The notes beneath the pieces are model-generated. The model had not been told where the DNA came from, made no database searches, and saw nothing but the letters and a program-made list of their open reading frames with translations. Below are positions 59,101 to 64,000 of a stretch of DNA of 64,000 bases, in pieces (the first letter of the stretch is position 1; every line of letters starts with the position of its first letter). Both the position numbers and the translations under genes were made by a program. Source of the stretch: Caldilineaceae bacterium (GTDB lineage Bacteria > Chloroflexota > Anaerolineae > Caldilineales > Caldilineaceae); the NCBI GenBank assembly GCA_019637685.1, contig JAHBVF010000029.1, positions 1 through 64,000 on the forward strand. Reading direction: 5' to 3'.

Positions 59101-61246
59101 GCTGTTGGAAATTCAGCGCGCTGCTGCCCACGACGGCCTGTCCAAAGACGGCGGCAAACTCTCGGGACAACGCTTCGCCCCGGCGGGATTTGCGCAGCAG
59201 TTCGTCAAAGGCGGCGAAGTCGTCGGCGGTGATGCGCTCGTTGCCGGTCAGCCGGGAGAGATTGTTGCCGGAGAAGTCCAGGGCCAAATCCCAGGCCGCG
59301 GAAAGCTCCGGCTCGAAGAGGCTGATGCGCTGGCCCACCGCGGCCAGATCGAAGGCCCGCTCGTAGATCATCGACTGGTCCACCGGGAGCAGGCCGATGG
59401 GGGTGATGGGTGAAGTCGCCAATGCAAAGGCCTGGCTGAGCAGGCTGATGGCCTCGGCCCGGATGCCCGCGGGCACGAAATTGACTTCGTTGGGGAGTTG
59501 CAGCACATTGGGCGAGAGGGGAATGCCCAACTCGCCCACATCCATACGAAACTCGAATTTGCCCGGCGTATTCTCCGAGGCCAAACTGCTGGCAACGACA
59601 GAGCCGGTCTGGAGGGCGCGCAGGCGAAAGGTAGCCGTGGACGAGTCGCCGGGCAGAATCGTATCGATCTGCACTGTCTCGTGGGAGAGCAGTTGCGCGC
59701 CGCTCAGGCTGCGGGGGAGCAGAGAGAGGGTGGCGAAGTTGGCGGGCACATCGGAGATATTCGTTACAGTGACGTGGAAGTCGTAGTCCTCGCCCTGGTT
59801 GATCGTCAGCGGATGGTTGAAGGTGAGGGTGAACTGGGGGTCCCGCACTTCCAGCGTGCCCACCGCTTTGCCTTTGATGGCAACCGGGCCGGTGGGCAGG
59901 CCGTAGAGTTGGCCTGTGATCTCAATCTGGACGGTGTGGACGCCCTCACGCAGACCCTCCACCAGAAATTCGGCGTTGCCGTCGTTGCCGGGGGCCAGGA
60001 AGGGGATGTCATCGGCTGTGCCCAGTTCCCCGTCCGGGCCGGGCTGCTTCACTGATAGAATCTTCGGCTGGGATTGGGGTGGGTTGCCAATGCGCGCCAT
60101 GCGCAGGGGATCGTCCTGGGAGCCGACGACGCCGTCTCTGCCGCCGGGGAGTAGAATCTCGCCCTGGATGTCCCGCACCACCAGATTGGATGTGCCGGGC
60201 GCGATGTTCGAGACCAGCAGCAGTGCGCTGAAGAATTGGTTCAGATAGGCGATGCGTCCGGGGAAGAGGATGACGCCGGGGACTTTGGCTACCAGTCTGC
60301 GTGTCTCCGGGTTGCAGTCGCTGGCACAGTCCATCTGAAAACCGGAGATGCCCAGACTGGTGTATTCCAGTTGGGGCGGGCGGAAGACGGCTGTCGCGAT
60401 TTTCTGTTGGCCCAATCCGCCCGGAGGCGGACGGTAGGTGGGCGCGCGAGGGGACAGGTCTTTCACTTTGGGGATCAGCACCGGAAAGCTGATGGGGACT
60501 TTCTTGCCCTCCACACCGATGGCGACGGTAAAATCGACGGCACTGAAGTTCTCTTCGTCGAAGAAGATGCCCTTCTCCTCGATTTCATCGGCGCTGAGGG
60601 CGCGGGTCGTCACTTGGGAGACGATCACTTTGTCGATGACTTCAATGCTCACCGCGCCCGGCTCGCCCTGCAAAATTGTGGCCCCACGGCTCTCCACCCG
60701 GATATTCTCGACGACATACAGTCCCTTCAGGGGAATGGGCGGGATCATCAACAGTTGGCCGGGCAGACCGGTCAGTTCGATGGCCTGCTGGAAGGCGGGT
60801 CCGCGCATAGAGGCGCGCACCACCGCGTCCGCGGGCAGTTCAGGCAGCCCACCGACGGAGGGGTCGGAAGCGACGACGTCCATACGAATCCCCGTGGCCG
60901 TGTTTTTGGGAACCGTCTGGTGGATGGGGTCGGGCAGAAGCTGCGCGCCCAGGACGTAAATTGTCTCTTGGGTCAGGGGCGGAGGTGTAATGGATTGGGC
61001 GAAGGCGGGAGAAATAGAAGATACGATGAAAATTAGAACCAGGAGGAAACGTGAAACGTGAAACGTGAGAGTCGTGTTGCGTATTACGTATTGCGTATTG
61101 CGTAGGTGGCGGGCGTTGGGCGCGTTGATGGGTGTTGGCCGGGTAGGGCCATTGGACGCGTGGGCATTCAGCGCGCTTTCTGCGTTCCATCCGGTATCGT
61201 TGGGTGTGTTGTCCAGCAGGATGCCGGACCTACGATTTTGTGCCAT
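47138..61246 (-). CDS. Giant secreted multidomain adhesin-like protein, 4702 aa
   Basis: ATG with AAGG nine nt upstream. The signal peptide (FLLVLIFIVSSISPAFA) comes only after a 65-residue extension. An unrecognised domain covers about 90-980. Thirteen carboxypeptidase-regulatory-like repeats follow (about 985-2150, pattern G.V.G.V...DG.P...A.V). Two Big_5/SbsA-like domains come next (to about 2370, VVSITPASGSSGQPV, VVFTP). About ten Ig-like repeats run to about 3385 with VTVTGTATDTSANLG-type strands. Two more carboxypeptidase-like repeats precede a beta-helix-like region (about 3630-4650) with four 207-residue repeats containing GNDCEWGVLNFIG and NSWCNNSERNG, each with two Cys. The tail has two FLP motifs (ALFLPFIG, TIFLPVTGK). 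It is probably a very long cell-surface fibre. No catalytic site is seen. Confidence 0.9.
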   Translation of the reverse strand: MAQNRRSGILLDNTPNDTGWNAESALNAHASNGPTRPTPINAPNARHLRNTQYVIRNTTLTFHVSRFLLVLIFIVSSISPAFAQSITPPPLTQETIYVLGAQLLPDPIHQTVPKNTATGIRMDVVASDPSVGGLPELPADAVVRASMRGPAFQQAIELTGLPGQLLMIPPIPLKGLYVVENIRVESRGATILQGEPGAVSIEVIDKVIVSQVTTRALSADEIEEKGIFFDEENFSAVDFTVAIGVEGKKVPISFPVLIPKVKDLSPRAPTYRPPPGGLGQQKIATAVFRPPQLEYTSLGISGFQMDCASDCNPETRRLVAKVPGVILFPGRIAYLNQFFSALLLVSNIAPGTSNLVVRDIQGEILLPGGRDGVVGSQDDPLRMARIGNPPQSQPKILSVKQPGPDGELGTADDIPFLAPGNDGNAEFLVEGLREGVHTVQIEITGQLYGLPTGPVAIKGKAVGTLEVRDPQFTLTFNHPLTINQGEDYDFHVTVTNISDVPANFATLSLLPRSLSGAQLLSHETVQIDTILPGDSSTATFRLRALQTGSVVASSLASENTPGKFEFRMDVGELGIPLSPNVLQLPNEVNFVPAGIRAEAISLLSQAFALATSPITPIGLLPVDQSMIYERAFDLAAVGQRISLFEPELSAAWDLALDFSGNNLSRLTGNERITADDFAAFDELLRKSRRGEALSREFAAVFGQAVVGSSALNFQQRMATATLSRPPYFSVITGQDAGGGPVVLRVTAPDGKQMGKSAANAPIQRSIPYGQFFDLSGETGNYSHFAFIAAPQPGRHTVDLTGVAAGTFDVGVLIPTASGQRLVQFEDVTIQAGGRAQLSVPVFDVGRNRSSHEIVLNVDASGDGFFEGQLTPASDNLLPEAGPDIISAVQVASRDRFGRLVAVLFDEEISPSAAQQGKQAEEITNFSVDENQILATSLQPSSRVAFLRLRDGIGPFIPRSVTVANVDDRHTNLMSPLTVTLPISITVTGTGGVVDGQVVQADGTPVPNAAIQLIQKILAGDKFQWVTITSKAADADGRFHLDYVTADPTRFVAANPETGERVNVGTTVRYNGQRLDLRLIFSGKGTVAGRIYAADGTTPLPGAQVGLTSLTSGQTQVATSDASGGYVFGNVPVGNANLIAVHKPTRAQAQAVANVAADGGTTLVDLTLINVDRVQRERGSVSGRVYRSDGVTAAEGVPVYSTLGGYTITDSSGYYQLTGLPPGKVTVSAFDQSQFETAEAATTIVAGQDVTANLILFGGTGTIEGTVLDGAGLPVADATIGGGLQLVKSDADGRFVIPDMPLGKRTIQALVTEGELLAQATVNLLRPGETASVILRLPVVGRIAGRVTQADGTTPVPNLEILAIGPRLLGSRTDANGFYLIPFAVEGNYILSAFKPDFKDGNARSVRVSAHNQTVNGDIRWQGKGRLHVTILDDDSITPLAAQVGLSELQVVKNVIKDDGNPSCYQDVKIGDTVVHFTPCQTVGIGYTTKQLNRIVDNDPSSGSYLFEDVFVGPVSIAAVNAFNGKVATNTTVKLGETTYITLSLKATSSLSGTVYLPDGVTPVGEGIVVRFNSRTMQDVPVATDASGVYTVPLITAGGFNVTALDEVSGLTGRSAGGVGVGGHAVVDIRLLGLGSVAVKVVGTTGAAIPNAPLHLRESNFTKQSRTGQTDSNGNFTFPVVREGRFSVYANNPANGGKGFRGGTLPAPGETVTVTVTVPDEFGAVTGRFFRADGTTPISDAQIHLTSSFDGRDIYEVTDASGIYTFTGVPKAGFSLDAFDFITGREGRGSGAITANGQTVTVNIGERPQGEVRGYVVESLTGAAMPGATVSLSSNDNGKLYTSAGPDGGFVFPGVNAGNFRVSASDKPTGWSGSASGSLASEGQIVTTTVALQVPERGTVEGIVTEANGSPSTTAQVQVSYGRTVRSTTVDGSGFYRVENVPVGGFSVTALAQVGGDGGRGSGTISYHTEVVTVPVQLLGTGTITGVVVDGSGNPVASAEVKVRRKSSVPRSFAVSLLSGIDGTFRVDNALLGDFSVSARNPANGLGGSADGVLAASGGSASVTVVLQAAGSIAGRVLREDGTTPAPDMTITVRKSGSTRYGVSDGDGRFTFEDLPLGSYTISVEDPLGSGTASGSATVASQGQTADAGDLRLDESYPSVVSITPASGSSGQPVTRTIEIVFSEPVDSATVNAANVEVSAGGALVSGSRALNGAGDRLTFTPSTAYPDFATVNVKVKSGVKDLSGKNLSAEFAGSFTTQDTTPPSITTFSPADNAQNVPLESVLRVQYSEALNPAAYSAPAVQLFKSGIAVAGRIDFIQNNSVIVFTPNAPLLPNAVYTATILPATDRAGNRQPAGRTLSFTSLDIIPPAIESLTSNRSPSVIVGDSLIATAQIAAGHDDIRQVDFYVNGVLRRSDTQAPYELLLQVESAMAPVLTIGARAIDNAGNVSPDKGVVLNVLSDTPPVATLFAPLATTVEVGYPFSVTVGAVDDLAVNRLFAQATGGVTTTFAATIDPASPTVSRTFVVNVPANARLGSAIALQASAADGKNQVSNFAQMTVVITGTQLAFTGPADGTVVTPGETVTVSAQATDVDGIGLISLAASGAASFADQRTVAPAQTNAAASFALPIPANAPSNGIVTLSLRGQDSKGNLSIPITRTLRIRDIVPPSVTLTAAGNATSLIQGTSLAVTVAAGDDVNLAHIGFRAAGVFNDGVVTGVTPVTTNANRTFTITAEMNATPGQLLVTGVATDTSANVGSSSPLTLTVLADAPPGVVFTGPAEGAKFGPGQRVTVTVALTDDLSLSSVGLVVTGAVSHTSSFSLSGTSATRSFGFDIPGSAVGSLQATVTVTDSRGYATSAVRNLTVGDVTPPALSFIGPADNSLHNPGASADVRVLATDNDAIASVAFTTTGVISGVTSFAVDPASASAPVTISLTIPLTATGNQSVLVRAVAFDREGNPSPSASLTLRVRDILSPTVSVSLPLTQVVQGDGVTVTLNVSDEVGVASVGYASVGVASTGSATVSPALMTASRSFSFTVPASVGAGTVVTVTGTATDTSANLGVSSPVTFTVISDDPPTGSFTSPPQGSRVGRGADVQVRLTITDDLSLAGVTLDASPAVTPSQSIGVNGRTASPLFTVSVPASAALDSTLLLTATVRDSRGQSGGLITRTLLISDVIAPVVSITSPANGVLVDPGAEVAIVVEGSDNEGVTALLLSASGVVVSTDSTGVDPASTSAQRTFRVTIPANATGNQSLTVQAQAVDIAGQASPFASISLPVRDVFSPAATLTVSPPDNRVVQGVALGLTVDGADEVKVTAVGYRSEGAVLSTGATVINPPATSASRGFSLTVPASLDVGAVLTVTAVVTDSSGNVGRGIPFTATVVAPGGPLTGTVRFSGGAVIPNAALSVVASNGSFTATSDATGVYTVPFLLPGSVAVDAVDPASGFRGRSTGSFGAYALSLRLDVILSGDPLVNITFPTDGYPLVHGETTTLTADAGDDTGVAAVTFLVDGASVGTDTTAPYAVAYPVPASGSSLTVGAIVTDTEGNSGSAPPISVSLGPDPGTTVTGRVVDGSGGVKAGATVTVTGGYTGVTGGDGTFSIAGVSTIVGNLRADTRVLSGTVYLKGSSTPLPPVRAGTTAVGDIVVREQVNFIGPASGNLLDPANWSGGLLPGPVDDVVIPSGKGTLALSGGTLQFYSLASASAVRINSDGVLDAGGPVQVNATFELNGGTIRGAQILPGTGGQGLSVRSGGGTLDGVRMDVDLTAGVEDVAGVSSNTGTQVDVRNGLVLNGTVTLGRGNDCEWGVLNFIGSQTLSGTGMVVFTDPNSSWCNSSERNGVRVALDETTLTIESGVTIRGNRGFIGSSTFHGGPTAVDVVGRGRVATDSSGGAVILRSRYWTNDNGTWAASSGGLYVYSVAITNTNVLTLTGSQLFSFQGAGVTGGVIASSDSARITFRTSGLLDGVTLQGVNLSLGTEDVAGVSSNAGTRVDIRNGLTLDGAVTLGRGGDCEWGVLNFVGSQSLNGNGSVSFADMNNSWCNNSERNGLRIDQADTTLTIGPGVTVDGSQGFIGSSTFHGGPTAVDVLGRGRVDSTSGGGIILRTRYWINDNGTVSASNGGVYLSGVAITNTNTLTLTGSSLIRFTDSGVIGGLVTSSDSARITFRDSGFLDGVALEGVNISAGTEDAAGVSSNTGTQVDVRNGLVLNGTVTLGRGNDCEWGVLNFIGSQTLAGNSTITFANMNDSWCNTSLRNGLKVAESNTTLTIEPGVTVRGGQGFIGESSFHGGPADVDVVGRGVVASDVNEWMSIRVRYWTNDGGEWKSTQDGLYVQGVSITNTNVLTLTGSALINFENSGVTGGVVASSDNARLTFRTSGLLDGVTLQGVNLSLGTENVAGVSSNAGTRVDIRNGLTLDGAVTLGRGGDCEWGVLNFIGSQSLNGNGSVSFADMNNSWCNNSERNGLRIDQTDTTLTIGPGVTVDGSQGFIGYSTFHTGAQGFNLIVLGQIRSTVSGSIIIRDRLITNYGEIAQAGSTVDVVGDLINAGIVRPARNGNLDISGRYTQTITGTLAVEVAGTTAGTQHSRLAVTGSADLDGILAIERTATYTPTIGNTFTFLTAANRANTFPVVTGRAIDSGHSFSVVYSTTKVELNVVGESAATDVINDIGGEVGGELPALFLPFIGGGGGVSSLGEETTPPNQTIFLPVTGK
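47790..50000 (-). repeat. Four 621-bp repeats in an A-B-A-B arrangement
   Basis: Equivalent points fall at 47811, 48432, 49053 and 49677. Units at 47811 and 49053 are almost identical over hundreds of bases, as are those at 48432 and 49677, while neighbours differ more. This implies duplication of a two-unit block of about 1242 bp. All units remain in frame. Outer boundaries are approximate. Confidence 0.88.
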
Positions 61247-61299
61247 TTCTCGAACCTTTTTCCACTACTTACGCAATACGAAGTACGCAATACGCTATG
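61076..61299. repeat. Inverted GCGTATTGCGTA-type short repeats around the giant gene start
   Basis: TATTACGTATTGCGTATTGC (61083-61102) and, in the opposite orientation, ACGCAATACGAAGTACGC (61274-61291) flank the first 60 codons and the ribosome site of the 4702-residue gene. The first repeat lies inside the coding sequence and encodes RNTQYVIRNT. They could fold into a long-range stem. Confidence 0.6.
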
Positions 61300-64000
61300 G
61301 ATTTACCGTCACTTTCACTTCCACCGGCAACGTCTCCGCGCCTTTGTCGTCCCGCACCACCAACTCGAAGGCCAGCACATCCGGCTCGGCCACAAGCGGC
61401 GAGACGAAGTAGGGTGCGTCGGTGTCGGCGTCGATGACATAGACAATGCGTCCACCGGTCTGCTGCCAGCGATAGGTAAGCGGGTCGCCGTCGGGATCGC
61501 TGCTGGCCGCGGCGGAGAGGTGTGTCACCGTTTCGGTGGGCACGGTCTGGGCCGGGCCGGCGTCGGCAACCGGTATACCGTTGGGTTGGGCGCTATCCAA
61601 CTGCACAGTAATTTCCTGGGTCTCCACATAGCGAGCGCCGGTGACGGGGTGGATATTTGTCACCCGCAGGGTGGCGCGGCCATTGCTGCGGGCCTGGATG
61701 CGCCCGTCCGGGCTGACGGCCAGCACATCGGGTTTGGTACTCTCATAGGTTGTGCCCCGGCCTGGCGCGGTCAAATCCCGCTCCACGCCGTCGGCGTAGC
61801 GGCCGGTCACGAGTACCCGATCTACTTGACCAGGATGCAAGAGCAGAGTGGGTGCGTCTATGATGAGAGATTCCAACGTGCCGGGGTTGACCAGCACATC
61901 GATACCAGCGGCATACGTCTCTCCTGCTGCGTCCTGGCCCATGACGAGAATGATGTCCGGGCCGGCAGCGTCGGTTGGCACAGTGACCGGAATTGTTACA
62001 GTCAGCCCACTGGCGGGGGCAATGGAGAGCAGACTGCTGTCGCCCGTGAGAGTTCCGGCAAAGAGTTCGGTGAGATCCACCCCCGCGGGCGCACGCACCT
62101 GTACATCGATAATCTGACCCGGACGCACAATTGTGTCTGGCGCGGGCGCAATGACAATCAGATTAGGAGTTGTGGTGACCGCACGCGCCCCGGTGCGTGC
62201 GGTGGCCGGCGTGGAAGCGCGGTAGGCAGGCAGAGTAGCCGGCGCTGCTCTTTCTTCGACCTCGCGAGATGCAGCCCTGGCCGGCGCGGGCGAGGGTTGG
62301 AGGAAGAAGTCGGCACTGGGATCGGCTTCCAGCAGAGCGGCCACCTGACAGGCTGTGTCAGTGCGATCGTTGAACCCGTGGCGCACATTACCATTCAGGT
62401 TTTGCCAAACTTGTTGCAGATAGAGTTGACAGCGGGACAGGATGGCGTCTCGGGTGCCGGGTGGATAGGACTTGATGTCCAAATGGTCCAACGGCGCGGC
62501 CACAAGGGTAATGGCATTGTGATTCGTGACGAGACCGTCTCGCTGGCTGGCCGCCGGCACGATGCGATCGTTTCCCACAGGCAAAATTGGTTCGGGATCG
62601 TTGGTGTAGAGTTCCATCAGCGCTTTCACGATTTCCTTAAACGCGCGCGGATTGCCGGATGAGAGAAACTTCGCCAGATTCCAAACCAGACTGGGCGTCG
62701 AGCGAATCTGATTGGTGCGGTCTATTGTTGTGGTGTCCGGGGTAAAGTTGCAGGCAATTGCCAGCCCTGCCCAGAGTGCGCCGATTTGGGTAAAGTCGGT
62801 CAGCCCGTCCCCCCCGCCCAGATTGGAGGTTGTGTTTTCGCCCACAATATAATGGCTGCTGACCAGCACGCCTGCAGCCCGTAAGGCCTGAATACGCACG
62901 CTGCCCTCGGCCAGGTCTTCCACCGCGCCGCTATAGATGTTAAGCTCAGGGAAGTCCAGATGGATGCCAAAGATGCTGAAGCCTTGGGAACCGACAGCCG
63001 TCAGATTTTGCAGCACTGATATACAGATGAGCTTTTGGGACAAACTGTCTGAAATCCGTCCGGCATCGTCCGAGGCAAAGACATCGAGCCAATCGAAATT
63101 CGGGTCCAGACGGGTAAAATCCCTGATCTCGACAATTTTACTGGCAACCGGCGACCCCAAATGGGGTGTGCCGATCGTTATCAGCTTGCGGAAGATCGGC
63201 TGTACGTCGTACCGTTGAAGAAGTTGGCGGGATATTTCCCGGGTGAGTAGACCGCCCATGCTGTTGCCCACCACATCCACCCGGGCTACGGCATATTTTC
63301 TCAGGGGCGGTCCTGTCAGCGCCTGTTGGAAAATGGCAAAATTCTTTTCAGCTTCGATGGCAATCGGTTCCACAGAACCGTTGGAACCGGCTGCATAGAG
63401 CATAAAACGGCCATCGTAGCCGGCCACCGGCCAGGCCCTGTCCAGGCTAACGCCCCGGTCCGGCACAATCGGGCGGAACTGATTCCAGGTGGTGGGGAAG
63501 CCGCCCAGCCCGTGAAAGACGAAGACAGGGGGTCGGATGAGGGTAATGTCTTTGACGCCGGAGCCGACATCGGTCTGGACGATCTCCAGACGCACTTTGC
63601 GCTGTTTGCGCGGTTTGTTGGGCGACTCAAAGGAGTCCTGCTGCCAGAATTCCTTGCGCACAAAGACGGGAGGCGGGACGTAATAGATATTCGTCGTTTT
63701 GCCCAGTGTTGTCGGGTCCTGGACAGTAATCTGTGTGCCGGTCACAAGCACCTGCCCGGAGAGGTCCTCATGGACCAGATAGCCAAAGCCTTCGGTCGCT
63801 TCAAAGACAGTTGCATCTTTCAGCGTCAGGGAAATCGGCACCGCGGGCAGTTCGGTCTGGTTGGGTCCAAAAGTGGTGGCAAGGCCGACGGCGATATCGA
63901 TACGCAGGCGGGACTGGGGATCGGTGGTGGCACCGGCCACAGGAATATCCTCGCCGTTGTCCCGCATGTGCAGGACGGGGTAGCGGGAGATGGGGTGGCT
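61295..64000 (-). CDS. Lipase-like alpha/beta hydrolase with C-terminal Ig/PKD-like domains (5' end cut)
   Basis: The reading frame is open to the window edge, so the N-terminus is missing; at least 901 residues are present. The hydrolase part has the oxyanion segment VFVFHGLGGFPTTW, the nucleophile elbow VVGNSMGGLLTREI (Ser in Gly-x-Ser-x-Gly), KLITIGTPHLGSPVA, and a late His candidate in PLDHLDIKSYPPG. This is typical of secreted triacylglycerol lipases or PGAP1-like esterases. After about residue 570 of the visible part come Big2-like strands (VSPDGRIQARSNGRATLRVTN) and a PKD-like domain (DAGPAQTVPTETVTHL, SSDPDGDPLTYRW). It ends 48 bp before the giant gene, in the same operon, and has no FLP tail. 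It is probably extracellular. Confidence 0.85.
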   Translation of the reverse strand, partial: SHPISRYPVLHMRDNGEDIPVAGATTDPQSRLRIDIAVGLATTFGPNQTELPAVPISLTLKDATVFEATEGFGYLVHEDLSGQVLVTGTQITVQDPTTLGKTTNIYYVPPPVFVRKEFWQQDSFESPNKPRKQRKVRLEIVQTDVGSGVKDITLIRPPVFVFHGLGGFPTTWNQFRPIVPDRGVSLDRAWPVAGYDGRFMLYAAGSNGSVEPIAIEAEKNFAIFQQALTGPPLRKYAVARVDVVGNSMGGLLTREISRQLLQRYDVQPIFRKLITIGTPHLGSPVASKIVEIRDFTRLDPNFDWLDVFASDDAGRISDSLSQKLICISVLQNLTAVGSQGFSIFGIHLDFPELNIYSGAVEDLAEGSVRIQALRAAGVLVSSHYIVGENTTSNLGGGDGLTDFTQIGALWAGLAIACNFTPDTTTIDRTNQIRSTPSLVWNLAKFLSSGNPRAFKEIVKALMELYTNDPEPILPVGNDRIVPAASQRDGLVTNHNAITLVAAPLDHLDIKSYPPGTRDAILSRCQLYLQQVWQNLNGNVRHGFNDRTDTACQVAALLEADPSADFFLQPSPAPARAASREVEERAAPATLPAYRASTPATARTGARAVTTTPNLIVIAPAPDTIVRPGQIIDVQVRAPAGVDLTELFAGTLTGDSSLLSIAPASGLTVTIPVTVPTDAAGPDIILVMGQDAAGETYAAGIDVLVNPGTLESLIIDAPTLLLHPGQVDRVLVTGRYADGVERDLTAPGRGTTYESTKPDVLAVSPDGRIQARSNGRATLRVTNIHPVTGARYVETQEITVQLDSAQPNGIPVADAGPAQTVPTETVTHLSAAASSDPDGDPLTYRWQQTGGRIVYVIDADTDAPYFVSPLVAEPDVLAFELVVRDDKGAETLPVEVKVTVNP

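Overview
This window looks like a chromosomal segment of a large-genome, GC-rich Chloroflexota (Caldilineae/Anaerolineae-like) bacterium. That placement is an inference. It rests on SARP-type regulators fused to NB-ARC and WD40 domains, very large secreted proteins with Thr/Pro (ATPTATP) linkers and a short C-terminal FLP tail, Tat-exported lipoprotein binding proteins, and many short dispersed repeats. No rRNA, tRNA or CRISPR array was found.

Layout. (1) 1-4750, minus strand: a 52-residue peptide that reads as a class II lasso peptide precursor, a secreted gingipain-like C25 cysteine protease, and an HprK-like kinase of the type that phosphorylates the lasso peptide paeninodin. The lasso synthetase genes are not in the window. 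(2) 4839-6824: a secreted beta-helix-like protein with a C-terminal module seen again in the 2105-residue protein. (3) 7047-10796: a winged-helix/NB-ARC/WD40 regulator behind an 11-bp direct-repeat operator. (4) 10867-13787: a siroheme nitrite/sulfite reductase and a small partner. (5) 14064-17350: a Cys-rich 60-residue peptide with its own consensus promoter, downstream of an FtsX-type permease. (6) 17802-23742: a complete oligopeptide/dipeptide ABC importer operon. (7) 23743-24639: a gene-free block of nested inverted repeats. (8) 24640-33553: housekeeping and accessory genes (PNPOx-fold protein, GNAT acetyltransferase, M16 lipoprotein peptidase, adenosine deaminase, predicted metallopeptidase, SfsA, fused PyrF-PyrE). 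(9) 33599-35883: a decayed sugar-permease fragment with a good promoter, then an intact ISKra4-type insertion sequence with 24-bp ends and a 9-bp target duplication. (10) 35998-40779: a membrane-anchored protein of unknown function divergent from an AfsR/SARP-type ATPase regulator. (11) 40810-64000, minus strand: an apparent operon of a lipase-like protein (cut by the window edge), a 4702-residue adhesin-like protein and a 2105-residue FG-GAP protein.

How it fits together. The four secreted proteins at 1036, 4839, 40810 and 47138 all end in a conserved (L/I)FLP-hydrophobic motif, which suggests a common export or anchoring route. The most interesting parts are the candidate lasso peptide with C-terminal Ser and kinase, the Cys-rich candidate RiPP, the TIR element found directly 5' of two unrelated genes, and the shared C-terminal motif.
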